In this document: in pieces, positions 44,468 through 53,377 of the stretch
Layout of the letters: each line of letters begins with the position of its first letter
Position numbering within the stretch: the stretch's first letter is position 1
Source: CBDCGS01 sp965216915
GTDB taxonomy: Bacteria; Pseudomonadota; Alphaproteobacteria; UBA828
Assembly (NCBI GenBank): GCA_965216915.1
Contig: CBDCGS010000007.1
Location: forward strand, 62,001 to 126,000
Reading direction: 5' to 3'
Length of the DNA: 64,000 nt
Made by a program: the position numbers and the translations under genes
Notes under the pieces: generated by a model
The model's database searches: none
Seen by the model: only the letters and a program-made list of their open reading frames with translations
Told to the model about the DNA's origin: nothing

Positions 44468-44935
44468 TTGCTGCGGATCGGCCTGCCGGTTGCGGCCGGT
44501 GCCATCGTGATCGATCAGCTCACCAAATGGTTTGCGCGCGATACGCTGTGGGACCCGCCGCGGCGGATCGAGGTCACCGGCTTCCTCGATCTCGTGCCAG
44601 TCCAAAACCCCGGCATCAGCTTCGGGCTGCTGCCGAGCGAGGGCGCGTGGAGCTGGGTGATCGTGGCGCTCGCGCTCGCGATCGTGATCGGGCTCGGCGT
44701 TTGGCTGCGCCGGGCCAAAAGCGCCTGGATCGGTGCGGCGATCGGCCTCGTGATCGGCGGCGCCCTTGGCAATGTCATCGACCGGGTGCGGCTCGGTTGG
44801 GTGATCGACTTCATCTCCTTCTATGGCGGTGATTTCCATTGGCCGGCGTTCAACGTGGCCGATTCCGCGATCACCGTCGGTGTCGCGTTCCTCATCGTCA
44901 CGGCCTTGCTCGGCACCAAGAAAAGTCCTAGATAG
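44468..44935 (+). CDS. lspA: Lipoprotein signal peptidase
   Basis: A 155-residue inner-membrane aspartic peptidase with four membrane segments. The catalytic Asp residues are in GNVIDRVRLGWVIDF and FNVADSAI; DQLTKW near the N terminus and VQNPGISFGLL are family motifs. It removes signal peptides from prolipoproteins, such as the one encoded next. The start is a TTG at 44468 preceded by GGGGCGG; there is no close ATG. Confidence 0.93.
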   Translation: MLRIGLPVAAGAIVIDQLTKWFARDTLWDPPRRIEVTGFLDLVPVQNPGISFGLLPSEGAWSWVIVALALAIVIGLGVWLRRAKSAWIGAAIGLVIGGALGNVIDRVRLGWVIDFISFYGGDFHWPAFNVADSAITVGVAFLIVTALLGTKKSPR

Positions 44936-44941
44936 GAGCCC

Positions 44942-45538
44942 ATGGGAGCGTTCCGGAGTATGCGTCCTGCCCGCCGCGGCGTCTGGGTCGGCACCGCCGC
45001 CGCACTCATTGCGCTTGCCGTGCTGGCCACGGGCTGCGGCAATGTTCAACGTTCGCTGGGTCTCGAGAAAACCCCGCCGGATGAGTTCGCGGTGGTACGC
45101 AACGCGCCGTTAACCCTGCCGCCGGATTATCAGCTTCGCCCGCCGAGCCCCGGCGCGCCGCGTCCGACCGAGGCGACGCTGCGGCACCAAGCAGCGACGG
45201 CCGTCTTCGAGGGCAACGGCGGTGGCCGGCGCGCGGTCGGCGCTGGGAACGAGACCACCGGTGAGCTTGCCCTGCTTCAGCAGGCCGATGCGCTCGATGC
45301 GGACCCGGCGATCCGGCAGAAGGTGGATCGAGATTTCTCGGTTTATGTCGAAGAGCAGGACGGCTTCTTTGAATCTTTACTGTTTTGGCGCGAAGAAGGA
45401 CCGCTCGGCGACGTCGTCGATGCGGAAAGCGAGAGCCGCCGCCTTCGTGAGAATGCGGCACTCGGCCGACCGGTCACCGAAGGCGAGACGCCGACCATCG
45501 AACGGCGCGAGAAGGCGCTCCTAGAAGGTATTTTCTAG
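44942..45538 (+). CDS. DUF3035 domain lipoprotein
   Basis: A 198-residue lipoprotein. A hydrophobic segment ends in the lipobox LATG-C (Cys near residue 32). The DUF3035 core PPDEFAVVRNAPLTLPPDYQLRPPSPGAPRP is followed by a charged region. The family is common in alphaproteobacteria, next to lspA and M16 peptidase genes, with unknown function; it may help outer-membrane assembly. TAGGAG lies six bases before the ATG. Confidence 0.9.
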   Translation: MGAFRSMRPARRGVWVGTAAALIALAVLATGCGNVQRSLGLEKTPPDEFAVVRNAPLTLPPDYQLRPPSPGAPRPTEATLRHQAATAVFEGNGGGRRAVGAGNETTGELALLQQADALDADPAIRQKVDRDFSVYVEEQDGFFESLLFWREEGPLGDVVDAESESRRLRENAALGRPVTEGETPTIERREKALLEGIF

Positions 45539-45544
45539 CGCTCC

Positions 45545-46942
45545 ATGCCCATGTTGCGACTTTTGGTATCGAGGCCCGCGCCGCGCCGCGGGCGCGGATA
45601 TGTCTGGCTTGCCGTGGCGCTCGCCGCTTTGTGGCTCGGCAGCGCGGCGCCGACCCGCGCGGCCCTGTTCGATGCGGACACCTTCATGCTCGACAACGGC
45701 ATGCAGGTCGTCGTTGTCGAGAATCACCGCGCACCGGTGGTGGTCCACATGGTGTGGTACCGCGTGGGGGCGGCGGATGACCCGCCCGGCAAGACCGGTA
45801 TCGCGCATTTCCTCGAGCATCTGATGTTCAAGGGCACGACCCGTTTCGGGCCCGGCGAGTTCTCGCGCAGGGTGGCCCTCGTCGGTGGTGTCGAGAACGC
45901 CTTCACGGCGGCCGACTACACCGGCTATGTGCAACGCGTCGCACGCGAGCACCTGGAGCTTGTGATGGAGCTCGAGGCCGATCGCATGCGCAATCTCGTG
46001 CTCTCCGATGAGGTGGTTCTGCCAGAGCGGGACGTCATCCTCGAAGAGCGCAGCAGCCGTACCGACAACGATCCCGCCGCGCTACTCTCGGAGCAGATTG
46101 CGGCGGCCCAATTCCTCAACCATCCCTACGGCATTCCCATCATCGGCTGGCGCCACGAGATGGAGACGTTGAGCCGCATGGATGCGCTCACGTTCTATCG
46201 GCGTCACTACGCGCCCAACAACGCGATCCTCGTCGTCGCGGGCGACGTTACTGTCGACGCCCTGCGCCCGCTCGCGGAGCGCTATTATGGCGGCATCGCG
46301 CCCGATCCGGACATCGCGGCGCGGCGCAGGCCCGCCGAGCCGCCGCAGATCAGCCCGCGGCGCGTGTGGCTGAGCGATCCGCGCGCGGCCCAACCCTCGA
46401 TGACGCGCAGCTACCTTGCACCGAGCTACACGGCAGGCGCGCGCGAGCACGCTGTCGCGCTCGATGTCCTGAACGAGATTCTCGGCGGCGGCACGACGAG
46501 CCGGCTCTATCAGAGCCTCGTGGTCGAGCAGGCGATCGCCGTGTGGGCCGGTTCCGCCTACCAGGGAACCGCGCTAGACGAGTCGCGGTTTTGGGTCTAT
46601 GCGGGCGCGCCCGCCGACGGCTCCATCGAGGCGGTCGAGGCGGCGCTCGATGCCGAGATCGCCAAAGTGCTGGCCGGCGAGGTGACCGCCGAGGAGGTCG
46701 AGGCCGCCAAGGAGCGCATGATCGCAAGCGCGACCTATGCGCTCGACAATCCGCGCACGGTGGCGTCAATCTTCGGCGCGGCGCTGACTACCGGCTCGAC
46801 GGTCGAGGACGTCATTGCGTGGCCGGATCAGGTCGCCGCGGTGACGATCGATCAGGTCGTCGCAGCGGCGCGCCATGTGCTGCGGCGCGAGCGCTCGGCA
46901 ACCGGGGTCATGCTGCCAGCCCGGCCTGAGGGTGGCTCATGA
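45545..46942 (+). CDS. M16 zinc peptidase, catalytic subunit
   Basis: A 465-residue insulinase-family protease with a signal peptide (residues 18-42). The inverted zinc motif HFLEH near residue 89 and the distal Glu (ELEADRMRNLVL) are intact. It is the catalytic half of a two-gene periplasmic peptidase resembling mitochondrial processing peptidase. The stop overlaps the next start in ATGA. It follows the DUF3035 gene by six bases. Confidence 0.92.
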   Translation: MPMLRLLVSRPAPRRGRGYVWLAVALAALWLGSAAPTRAALFDADTFMLDNGMQVVVVENHRAPVVVHMVWYRVGAADDPPGKTGIAHFLEHLMFKGTTRFGPGEFSRRVALVGGVENAFTAADYTGYVQRVAREHLELVMELEADRMRNLVLSDEVVLPERDVILEERSSRTDNDPAALLSEQIAAAQFLNHPYGIPIIGWRHEMETLSRMDALTFYRRHYAPNNAILVVAGDVTVDALRPLAERYYGGIAPDPDIAARRRPAEPPQISPRRVWLSDPRAAQPSMTRSYLAPSYTAGAREHAVALDVLNEILGGGTTSRLYQSLVVEQAIAVWAGSAYQGTALDESRFWVYAGAPADGSIEAVEAALDAEIAKVLAGEVTAEEVEAAKERMIASATYALDNPRTVASIFGAALTTGSTVEDVIAWPDQVAAVTIDQVVAAARHVLRRERSATGVMLPARPEGGS

Positions 46943-48291
46943 GGCCGAGCGCCATGGCTTGGCGGTGGCCGATGATCGCTCTGATGTGGGGTGCCCTCCT
47001 GTTCCTCATGGCGCCGATCGCACCGAGCTTCGCCGCCGCCGAGATCACGCGGATCACGACGCCCGGCGGTCTTGAGGTGTGGTACACCCGCGAGCCCAGC
47101 GTTCCGATCATCACCGTAAGCCTCGCCTTCCGCGGCGGCTCGGCGCTCGATCCGGCGGGCCGCGCGGGTCTCGCGACGCTCGCGGTGAGCTTGCTCGATG
47201 AAGGCGCCGGCACGCTCGATTCGCAGGCGTTCCAGCGTGCCGTGAGCGATCGCGCCATTCGCCTGAACTTCGATGCCGGACGCGATGTCGTCGTCGCCAA
47301 CCTGAGCACGATCAGCAAGCACCGAACCGAGGCGTTTCGTCTCCTCGGGCTCGCGCTCACCGAGCCGCGCTTCGATGCGCCGGCGGTCGAGCGCGTGCGT
47401 CGCCAGCTTCTGGTGTCGCTCGCCAATGGCGAGAACGATCCGGAGACGGTCTCCGCGCGCACTTGGTTCCACGCCGTCTTCCCCGACCACCCCTATGGCG
47501 TCGCCAATGACGGCACACCCGAGGGGGTGCGCGCGATCACGGTCGACGATCTGCGTGCGTTTGCAGCCCAGCGGTTGGCTCGCGACAACGTCGTGATCGG
47601 CGCCGCGGGGGATATCGCGCCCGAGGAGCTTGCCACCCTGATCGACGGCGCGCTCGGCGGCCTGCCGGCGGTGGCCGCGCTGCACACGCCGGGTCCGGCA
47701 ACGCTCGCGAGCCTCGGTGAGACCATCGTGCGCACCATGGCGATTCCACAGAGTGTGGTCACCTTCGGCCTGCCAGGGATCGAGCGAAGCGATCCGGATT
47801 TCTACGCCGCCTACGTGATGAACCACATCCTCGGCGGTGGCGGCTTCACGTCGCGGCTCTACGACGAGGTCCGCGTGAAGCGCGGGCTTGTCTATTCCGT
47901 CTACACCTACCTGCGGCCGCTCGATAATGCGGCGCTCTATCTGGGGGGCGCGGCGACCAGCAACGACCGCGTGGCCGAGACGATCGAGGTGATCCGCCGC
48001 GAGATCGCCAAGTTCGCCGAGGCGGGTGCGACCGAGGCCGAGCTGGATGGCGCCAAGCGCAACCTGATCGGCGGATTCCCGCTGCGCTTCGACAACGGCG
48101 CCAAGATTGCGCGCATGCTCGTCAACCTTCAGCTCGATTCGCTCGGCATCGACTATTTCGAGCACCGCAACGACCTGATCGACGCCGTCACGCTCGAGGA
48201 CGTGCAGCGGGTCGCAACGCGGCTGCTGGACCCCGGGCGTTTGACGATCGTCGTGGTGGGTGCGCCGGAGGGCCTTGCGCCAACACCCTGA
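46939..48291 (+). CDS. M16 peptidase, non-catalytic partner
   Basis: A 450-residue M16 paralog with a signal sequence. The zinc motif region reads GLATLAVSLLDEGAGT, with no HxxEH, so it cannot bind catalytic zinc. The later R/Y substrate-carboxylate motif region (GGGGFTSRLYDEVRVKRGLVYSVYTY) is well kept, as expected of the regulatory half of a heterodimer with the upstream gene product. Confidence 0.92.
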   Translation: MRPSAMAWRWPMIALMWGALLFLMAPIAPSFAAAEITRITTPGGLEVWYTREPSVPIITVSLAFRGGSALDPAGRAGLATLAVSLLDEGAGTLDSQAFQRAVSDRAIRLNFDAGRDVVVANLSTISKHRTEAFRLLGLALTEPRFDAPAVERVRRQLLVSLANGENDPETVSARTWFHAVFPDHPYGVANDGTPEGVRAITVDDLRAFAAQRLARDNVVIGAAGDIAPEELATLIDGALGGLPAVAALHTPGPATLASLGETIVRTMAIPQSVVTFGLPGIERSDPDFYAAYVMNHILGGGGFTSRLYDEVRVKRGLVYSVYTYLRPLDNAALYLGGAATSNDRVAETIEVIRREIAKFAEAGATEAELDGAKRNLIGGFPLRFDNGAKIARMLVNLQLDSLGIDYFEHRNDLIDAVTLEDVQRVATRLLDPGRLTIVVVGAPEGLAPTP

Positions 48292-48322
48292 CCACGGCCT
48301 GCGAATCTGCTAGCTTCGCTGC

Positions 48323-49579
48323 GTGACCACGGTTCTGCAGCACGACGCCACGCGGGTGATCACGGAGGTGCTCGGCGCGCATGGCGCCGCGCGAGATCGG
48401 TTCGACGCGCGGCTCGCCGAGACCGCGAGGGCGCTCGAGACCCTGCGGCACGAGCGCGCGGCCGGAACCCGCCCCTTCCTCGCGATCCCCTCCCGTCGCG
48501 ATGATCTGCCGGCGCTGGAGGCGCGCGTCGCCGAATGGCGGGAACACTTCGACCGCTTGGTGGTTCTAGGGACCGGTGGTGCGAGCCTCGGCGGTCAGGC
48601 GCTCGCCGCGCTCGGCGCCGCGGAGCGCGTCGTGTTCCTGGATAACGCCGAGGGAGAGCGGCTCGATGGGTTGCTCTCTGCCGCGGGTCTCGCCCGCACG
48701 GCGTTTCTCGTCATCTCGAAGTCGGGCGGCACCGCCGAAACGCTGGCCCAGGCCATGATCGCGCTCGACGCGGCGTCGCCGGCCCAGCTCCTCGTCGTCA
48801 CCGAGCCTCGCGATAACCCGCTCGCGCGTCTCGCCACGGCGCGCGGCATCGCGGTGGCGGAGCATGACCCTGCGCTCGGCGGTCGCTTCTCCGCGCTGTC
48901 TCTGGTCGGCCTGCTGCCCGCGCTGTTCGCAGGTGTCGACGCGGCGGCCGCGCGGGCCGGGGCCTCCGGCGTGCTCGGCGCGGCGCTCGACGCAGCCTCG
49001 CCGCGCGATTGCGCGCCCGCCGTGGGCGCGGCGCTTGCCGTGGCGCTTGCCGAGACGCGTGGCATCGGCACGACCGTGATCATGCCCTATGCGCCACGCC
49101 TCGGCCCCTTCGGCCTTTGGTCCCGCCAGCTCTGGGCTGAATCGCTCGGCAAAGGCGGGCACGGCACCAACCCGGTCGTGGCCCTCGGCCCGGTCGATCA
49201 GCACAGCCAGCTGCAGCTTTACTTGGACGGGCCGGACGACAAGCTCTACACCATCGTCATCGCGCCCGAGGGCCCCACCCGTGCTGTGCCCCGCGCCCTC
49301 GCGACGGAGATCGGCGCCGACTATTTGGCCGGCCGGAGCCTCGCTGATCTCGTCGCCGCGCAAGCGCGCGCGACAATTGAGACGCTGGCCGAGGCGGGAC
49401 GCCCGGTCCGGGTCTTGACCACACCCGCGGTGACTGCCGACGCGCTTGGCGCCCTCATGATGCACGCCATGCTCGAGACCGTGATCGCCGCCCATCTGCT
49501 CGGCGTCGATCCCTACGACCAGCCGGCGGTGGAGGACGGGAAAGAGCGCGCGCGGCGCTATCTCGCGTCGAGCCCATGA
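48323..49579 (+). CDS. pgi: Glucose-6-phosphate isomerase
   Basis: A 418-residue short-form SIS-domain isomerase. SKSGGTAETL binds the sugar phosphate, with LGTGGASLGGQAL earlier and LGKGGHGTNPVVALGPVDQHSQLQLYLDG later. It lacks the extra segments of the 550-residue enzyme, as usual in many alphaproteobacteria. GTG start at 48323. The stop overlaps mutL by ATGA, an unusual pairing of a glycolytic gene with a repair gene in one translational chain. Confidence 0.92.
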   Translation: MTTVLQHDATRVITEVLGAHGAARDRFDARLAETARALETLRHERAAGTRPFLAIPSRRDDLPALEARVAEWREHFDRLVVLGTGGASLGGQALAALGAAERVVFLDNAEGERLDGLLSAAGLARTAFLVISKSGGTAETLAQAMIALDAASPAQLLVVTEPRDNPLARLATARGIAVAEHDPALGGRFSALSLVGLLPALFAGVDAAAARAGASGVLGAALDAASPRDCAPAVGAALAVALAETRGIGTTVIMPYAPRLGPFGLWSRQLWAESLGKGGHGTNPVVALGPVDQHSQLQLYLDGPDDKLYTIVIAPEGPTRAVPRALATEIGADYLAGRSLADLVAAQARATIETLAEAGRPVRVLTTPAVTADALGALMMHAMLETVIAAHLLGVDPYDQPAVEDGKERARRYLASSP

Positions 49580-51390
49580 CGATCCGCTTGCTTCCGGAGG
49601 GTGTGGTCAACCGCATCGCGGCCGGTGAGGTGGTCGAGCGACCGGCCTCGGTCGTCAAGGAGCTCGTCGAGAACGCGATCGATGCGGGCGCCACCGATAT
49701 CGCGGTGACCATCGAGGAGGGCGGCCGGCGCCTCATCCGCGTCGCCGACAATGGCAGCGGCATGGATGCCGAAGCACTGCCGCTTGCCATCGCGCGTCAT
49801 GCCACATCCAAGCTGAAAGACGACCGCGATCTCGAGAGGATCACCACCCTCGGCTTTCGTGGTGAGGCGCTGCCGTCGATCGCGGCGGTGAGCCGGCTCG
49901 AGATCGTGAGCCGACCAGCCGCGGCGGACACCGCATGGCGCATCGCGGTGGCGGGCGGCGAGGCGGCATCGGTCACCCCCGCGGCGCATCCGCCGGGCAC
50001 CACGGTCACCGTCGAGGACCTGTTCTATGCGACGCCCGCGCGCCTGAAGTTCCTCAAGGCGGTGCGCACCGAGGCGGGCCACATCGCGGATGTGGTCAGC
50101 CGGCTGGCGATGTGCCATCCCGAGATCGCCTTCGCGCTCAACGATGGCGCGCGGAACGTGTTTCGCGACGCTGCCCGCCACGACTTGCTAGACGGCCGGC
50201 TCGCGCGCTTGGCGATGGTCATGGGGCGTGCTTTTGCCGAGAACGCGTTGCCAATCGATGCCGCGCGCGACACCATCACGCTCACCGGCTATGCCGCGCT
50301 GCCGACACTCAACCGCGCCACGACCCAGCACCAATATCTGTTCGTCAACGGGCGCCCGGTGCGCGATCGCCTTCTGCACGGTGCGGTGCGTGCCGCCTAT
50401 CGCGACGTGCTGCAGCCGGGCCGGCATCCGCTCGTCGCGCTCTTCGTCGCGCTTCCGCCCGATGATGTCGACGTCAACGTGCACCCGGCCAAGGCTGAGG
50501 TTCGGTTCCGCGATCCGGCGTCGGTGCGCGGCTTGATCGTGGGCGCGCTGAACCGCGCGCTCGCGGCCGCGGGCCACCGTGCGGCGACGACGGGTGGGGA
50601 GGCGACGCTCGCGAAGGTCCATGGTCCGCCGGGCCACGGCCCGGCCAGGCACGGGTCGCTCCCGGGCGCCCACGGCACGCCGCCCCCGATGGCGACGCTT
50701 CGGCCTTCGGGTTTGGCCGAGGTCGGCGCGGCCTACCATGCGCCGATCGACGTACCGTCGGCGCCCGCAGAACCTGGCGCCGCATCCGCCGCGGACGAGC
50801 CGCCCGAGGGTTACCCCCTCGGCGTGGCGCGCGGCCAGGTGCATGGCACGTACATCATCGCGCAGACCGGCGACGGCATCGTCATCGTCGATCAGCATGC
50901 GGCGCATGAGCGCATCGTCTACGAGCGCATGAAGGCGGCTCTCAGCAACGGCGGTGCGCAAAGCCAGATCCTGCTCATCCCCGAGGTCGTCGAGCTCGAC
51001 GGGCGCGCGGCCGAGCGCCTCGCCGAGCGCGCGGGAGAGTTTGCCCGGCTCGGCCTCGTGCTGGAGCGCTTCGGGGCGAGCGGGATCGTCGTGCGCGAGG
51101 TGCCGGCGCTGCTCGGCGACGGCGACGTGCGCGGCCTGATCACCGATCTCGCCGATGAGCTCGCCACATGGGATGAGACGATCGCGTTGAACCAGAGGTT
51201 GGCGGCGGTTTGCAGCACGATGGCGTGTCACGGCAGCGTGCGCGCCGGGCGGCGGCTCAATGCGACCGAGATGAACGCCCTGCTGCGCCAAATGGAAGCG
51301 ACGCCGCGCGCGGGCCAGTGCAATCACGGCCGGCCGACCTACGTCTCGCTCAAGCTCGCCGATATCGAGCGGCTCTTCGGGCGCCGCTAG
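49576..51390 (+). CDS. mutL: DNA mismatch repair protein MutL
   Basis: A 604-residue GHKL ATPase. N-terminal motifs VNRIAAGEVVERPASVVKEL, DNGSGM, TLGFRGEAL and GTTVTVEDLF are intact. The C-terminal domain has DQHAAHERIVYE, which fits the endonuclease motif DQHAx2Ex4E, plus MACHGSVRAG and QCNHGRPT. This MutL should nick DNA itself, as expected where MutH is absent. The TAG stop is formed by the left terminus of the 106-bp element copy C. Confidence 0.96.
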   Translation: MTIRLLPEGVVNRIAAGEVVERPASVVKELVENAIDAGATDIAVTIEEGGRRLIRVADNGSGMDAEALPLAIARHATSKLKDDRDLERITTLGFRGEALPSIAAVSRLEIVSRPAAADTAWRIAVAGGEAASVTPAAHPPGTTVTVEDLFYATPARLKFLKAVRTEAGHIADVVSRLAMCHPEIAFALNDGARNVFRDAARHDLLDGRLARLAMVMGRAFAENALPIDAARDTITLTGYAALPTLNRATTQHQYLFVNGRPVRDRLLHGAVRAAYRDVLQPGRHPLVALFVALPPDDVDVNVHPAKAEVRFRDPASVRGLIVGALNRALAAAGHRAATTGGEATLAKVHGPPGHGPARHGSLPGAHGTPPPMATLRPSGLAEVGAAYHAPIDVPSAPAEPGAASAADEPPEGYPLGVARGQVHGTYIIAQTGDGIVIVDQHAAHERIVYERMKAALSNGGAQSQILLIPEVVELDGRAAERLAERAGEFARLGLVLERFGASGIVVREVPALLGDGDVRGLITDLADELATWDETIALNQRLAAVCSTMACHGSVRAGRRLNATEMNALLRQMEATPRAGQCNHGRPTYVSLKLADIERLFGRR

Positions 51391-51492
51391 AGCAAATCTC
51401 GAGCAGGTGGAATCACCTGCGTCGACGCATTTGCGTCAATTCCAATGAGAGAGAACATTCGCGTGCGCACAGGCGAGCGTGAAATATTCTAG
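51387..51492. repeat. 106-bp MITE-like element, copy C
   Basis: Left end CTAGAGCAAATC, right end ATATTCTAG (two changes from TGCTCTAG). The hairpin GCAGGTGGAATCACCTGC and the second hairpin GACGCATTTGCGTC are intact. The leading TAG is the stop codon of mutL. It lies between convergent mutL and DUF1801. Confidence 0.9.
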
Positions 51493-51493
51493 A

Positions 51494-51922
51494 TTACCGG
51501 GTCGCTGACGTCTTTCGCCTTTGGTACGTCAGAGCCATTGCGATGCACCTTGCAACAAGTTCTGCCGGGTAGGGCGTGTGTCGATCGAACAAGATCGCGC
51601 GGTTTCCCTCATAGGTCAGTGCGTCGGGAAAGAGGGCGCGAAAGTCGTCGACCAGCGTGGTCCGGCAGTTGAAATACATCGCATAGCGGTCAGGCGTCTT
51701 CGACTTCCATCCGAGTCTGATCGTGGACCCGCTACGGCTCGCATTGGTGAGGTAGGCCGGCTCACCCCATTTCAGCGTTTCCGACAGCGGACCGACTCCC
51801 TCGGTCGCTTGCGCGGTCTCGAAAATGAGCTGCCGGAGTGCGAGGAGGTTGCGGCGGATCGGCGGCGGGGATGCTTCGAAAGCGGCCGCCACGCTCGGAT
51901 CGAGGTCCGGAACCTTGGCCAT
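51494..51922 (-). CDS. DUF1801 domain protein
   Basis: A 142-residue YdhG-like small protein (PPPIRRNLLALRQLIFETA, TLKWGEPAYLTN, RYAMYFNC, YEGNRAILF). The family has a frataxin-like fold and unknown function. The ATG at 51922 gives the normal length; a longer frame starts at 52003 inside rsmD. Convergent with mutL, with the repeat element in between. Confidence 0.8.
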   Translation of the reverse strand: MAKVPDLDPSVAAAFEASPPPIRRNLLALRQLIFETAQATEGVGPLSETLKWGEPAYLTNASRSGSTIRLGWKSKTPDRYAMYFNCRTTLVDDFRALFPDALTYEGNRAILFDRHTPYPAELVARCIAMALTYQRRKTSATR

Positions 51923-51956
51923 GGTCTCGCGATTATCTTTTGCTTCATGCGGAACC

Positions 51957-52520
51957 TTAGCCGGTTTCTCCCCATCGAAGAAAGGCGAGCCGTGCGGCGC
52001 CATAGCGCCGTTCGTCGAGTAGGAAAAATCCCGCGGGCGCTTCGAACGTCATGCGCCGGTCCATTTCCACCACGCAGACGGCCGAGGAGCTCAGCCAGCC
52101 GCCCTTCGCAGCCGAGATCAAAGCGGGCGCCGCCAAGCCGGAGCGGTAAGGCGGATCCAGAAATGCGTAGGCGCAGGGCGCTGCGGCGGGTGGCAATCGC
52201 GTCGCGTCGCACGGCAGCACGGTGGCGGCTGGGCCGACACCGAGGGCCTTCACATTGGCGCGGAGCGCCGCGAGCGCGGCACGCTCGGTCTCGACCGCCG
52301 TCAGGTGTGCCGCGCCGCGCGAGAGCGCCTCGAGGCCGAGCGCGCCGGTCCCGGCAAAGAGATCGAGCACGCGCGCACCCGCGAGCGGCGGCGCGCCGAA
52401 GTCGCGGTGCAGAAGAATGTCGAACAGCGCCTCGCGCACACGGTCTGCGGTCGGCCGAAGCGCGCTCCCCTCGGGCGCACGGAGCTTGGCGCCGCGCCGC
52501 CTACCGCCGATGATCCGCAT
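51957..52520 (-). CDS. rsmD: 16S rRNA (guanine(966)-N2)-methyltransferase
   Basis: A 187-residue Rossmann methyltransferase. MRIIGGRRRGAKL and TADRVREALFDIL begin the enzyme; VLDLFAGTGALGLEALSRGA binds SAM; the catalytic motif is DPPYRSGL. It methylates G966 in assembled 30S particles. Its start overlaps the end of the upstream pseudouridine synthase gene by 20 bases. Confidence 0.94.
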   Translation of the reverse strand: MRIIGGRRRGAKLRAPEGSALRPTADRVREALFDILLHRDFGAPPLAGARVLDLFAGTGALGLEALSRGAAHLTAVETERAALAALRANVKALGVGPAATVLPCDATRLPPAAAPCAYAFLDPPYRSGLAAPALISAAKGGWLSSSAVCVVEMDRRMTFEAPAGFFLLDERRYGAARLAFLRWGETG

Positions 52521-53271
52521 GGGAGAGCAACGAGCCCAGTTGATCGCGCATGACCCGGCGCGGCACGTCGGCCAGAGCCCCGCGCGCGAGGGTTCCGAGC
52601 TGGAAGGGGCCGTAGGCGATGCGGATCAGGCGATTGACGCTCAGCCCGACATGCTCGAAGGCGCGCCGCACCTCGCGGTTGCGCCCCTCGGCGAGCGAGG
52701 CGGTGAGCCAGGCATTGCGTCCGCTCCGCCGATCGAGCGTCACGAGGATCGGCCCATACCGCATGCCGTCGACCGTGATGCCCGCCGCGAGGCGCTCCAC
52801 CACATCATCGGCGACGGTGCCGAATGCGCGCACGCGATACCTCCTGAGCCATCCCGTGGCCGGCCGCTCGAGCCGGCGCGCCAACGCACCGTCATTGGTG
52901 AGAAGCAGCAGGCCCTCCGAGGCGAGATCGAGACGGCCCACCGAGACCACGCGCCCGATCTCGCGCGGCAGCCGGTCGAAGACGGTCGGCCGGCCCTCCG
53001 GATCCTTGTGCGTGGTGATGAGCCCGCGCGGCTTGTGGTAGCGCCAGAGCCGGGTCGGTGCAGGCGCGGCGAGCGGCGTGCCGTCGACCCGCACATCGGT
53101 TCGCGCGGTCACGTTCGTCGCGGGATCGCGCACGACGCGCCCATCGATGCTCACACGCCCATCGCGCACCCACCGCTCCGCCTCGCGCCGTGAGCAAAGG
53201 CCGGCGCGGGCCATGCGCTTGGCGATCCGCTCACCGGGCGCGGCGGCGTCCTGCGGGGCGCGGCGTGCCAT
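52501..53271 (-). CDS. RluB/RsuA family 23S/16S rRNA pseudouridine synthase
   Basis: A 256-residue enzyme with an N-terminal S4 domain (GERIAKRMARAGLCSRREAERWV) and a catalytic domain containing GRLDLASEGLLLLTNDG with the nucleophilic Asp. The RluB-like KPRGLITTHKDPEGRPTVFDRLP is present. It isomerises a specific rRNA uridine. The ATG is two bases from the end of repeat copy D, so its whole leader, with no evident Shine-Dalgarno, comes from the repeat. Confidence 0.92.
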   Translation of the reverse strand: MARRAPQDAAAPGERIAKRMARAGLCSRREAERWVRDGRVSIDGRVVRDPATNVTARTDVRVDGTPLAAPAPTRLWRYHKPRGLITTHKDPEGRPTVFDRLPREIGRVVSVGRLDLASEGLLLLTNDGALARRLERPATGWLRRYRVRAFGTVADDVVERLAAGITVDGMRYGPILVTLDRRSGRNAWLTASLAEGRNREVRRAFEHVGLSVNRLIRIAYGPFQLGTLARGALADVPRRVMRDQLGSLLSHADHRR

Positions 53272-53377
53272 CTAGAGCAAATCCCGCGCAGGTGGGATCA
53301 CCTGCGACGGCGCATTTGCGTCAATTTCGACCAGAAAGAGCCGACGCGTGAGCATAGGCGAGCGTGGCATGCTCTAG
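53272..53377. repeat. 106-bp MITE-like element, copy D
   Basis: Perfect CTAGAGCA / TGCTCTAG ends and intact first hairpin. It fills the gap between the stop codon of the GATase gene (its TAG is the right-hand CTAG on the complement, 53374-53376) and the start codon of the pseudouridine synthase gene. It is the only copy between codirectional genes. Confidence 0.9.
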
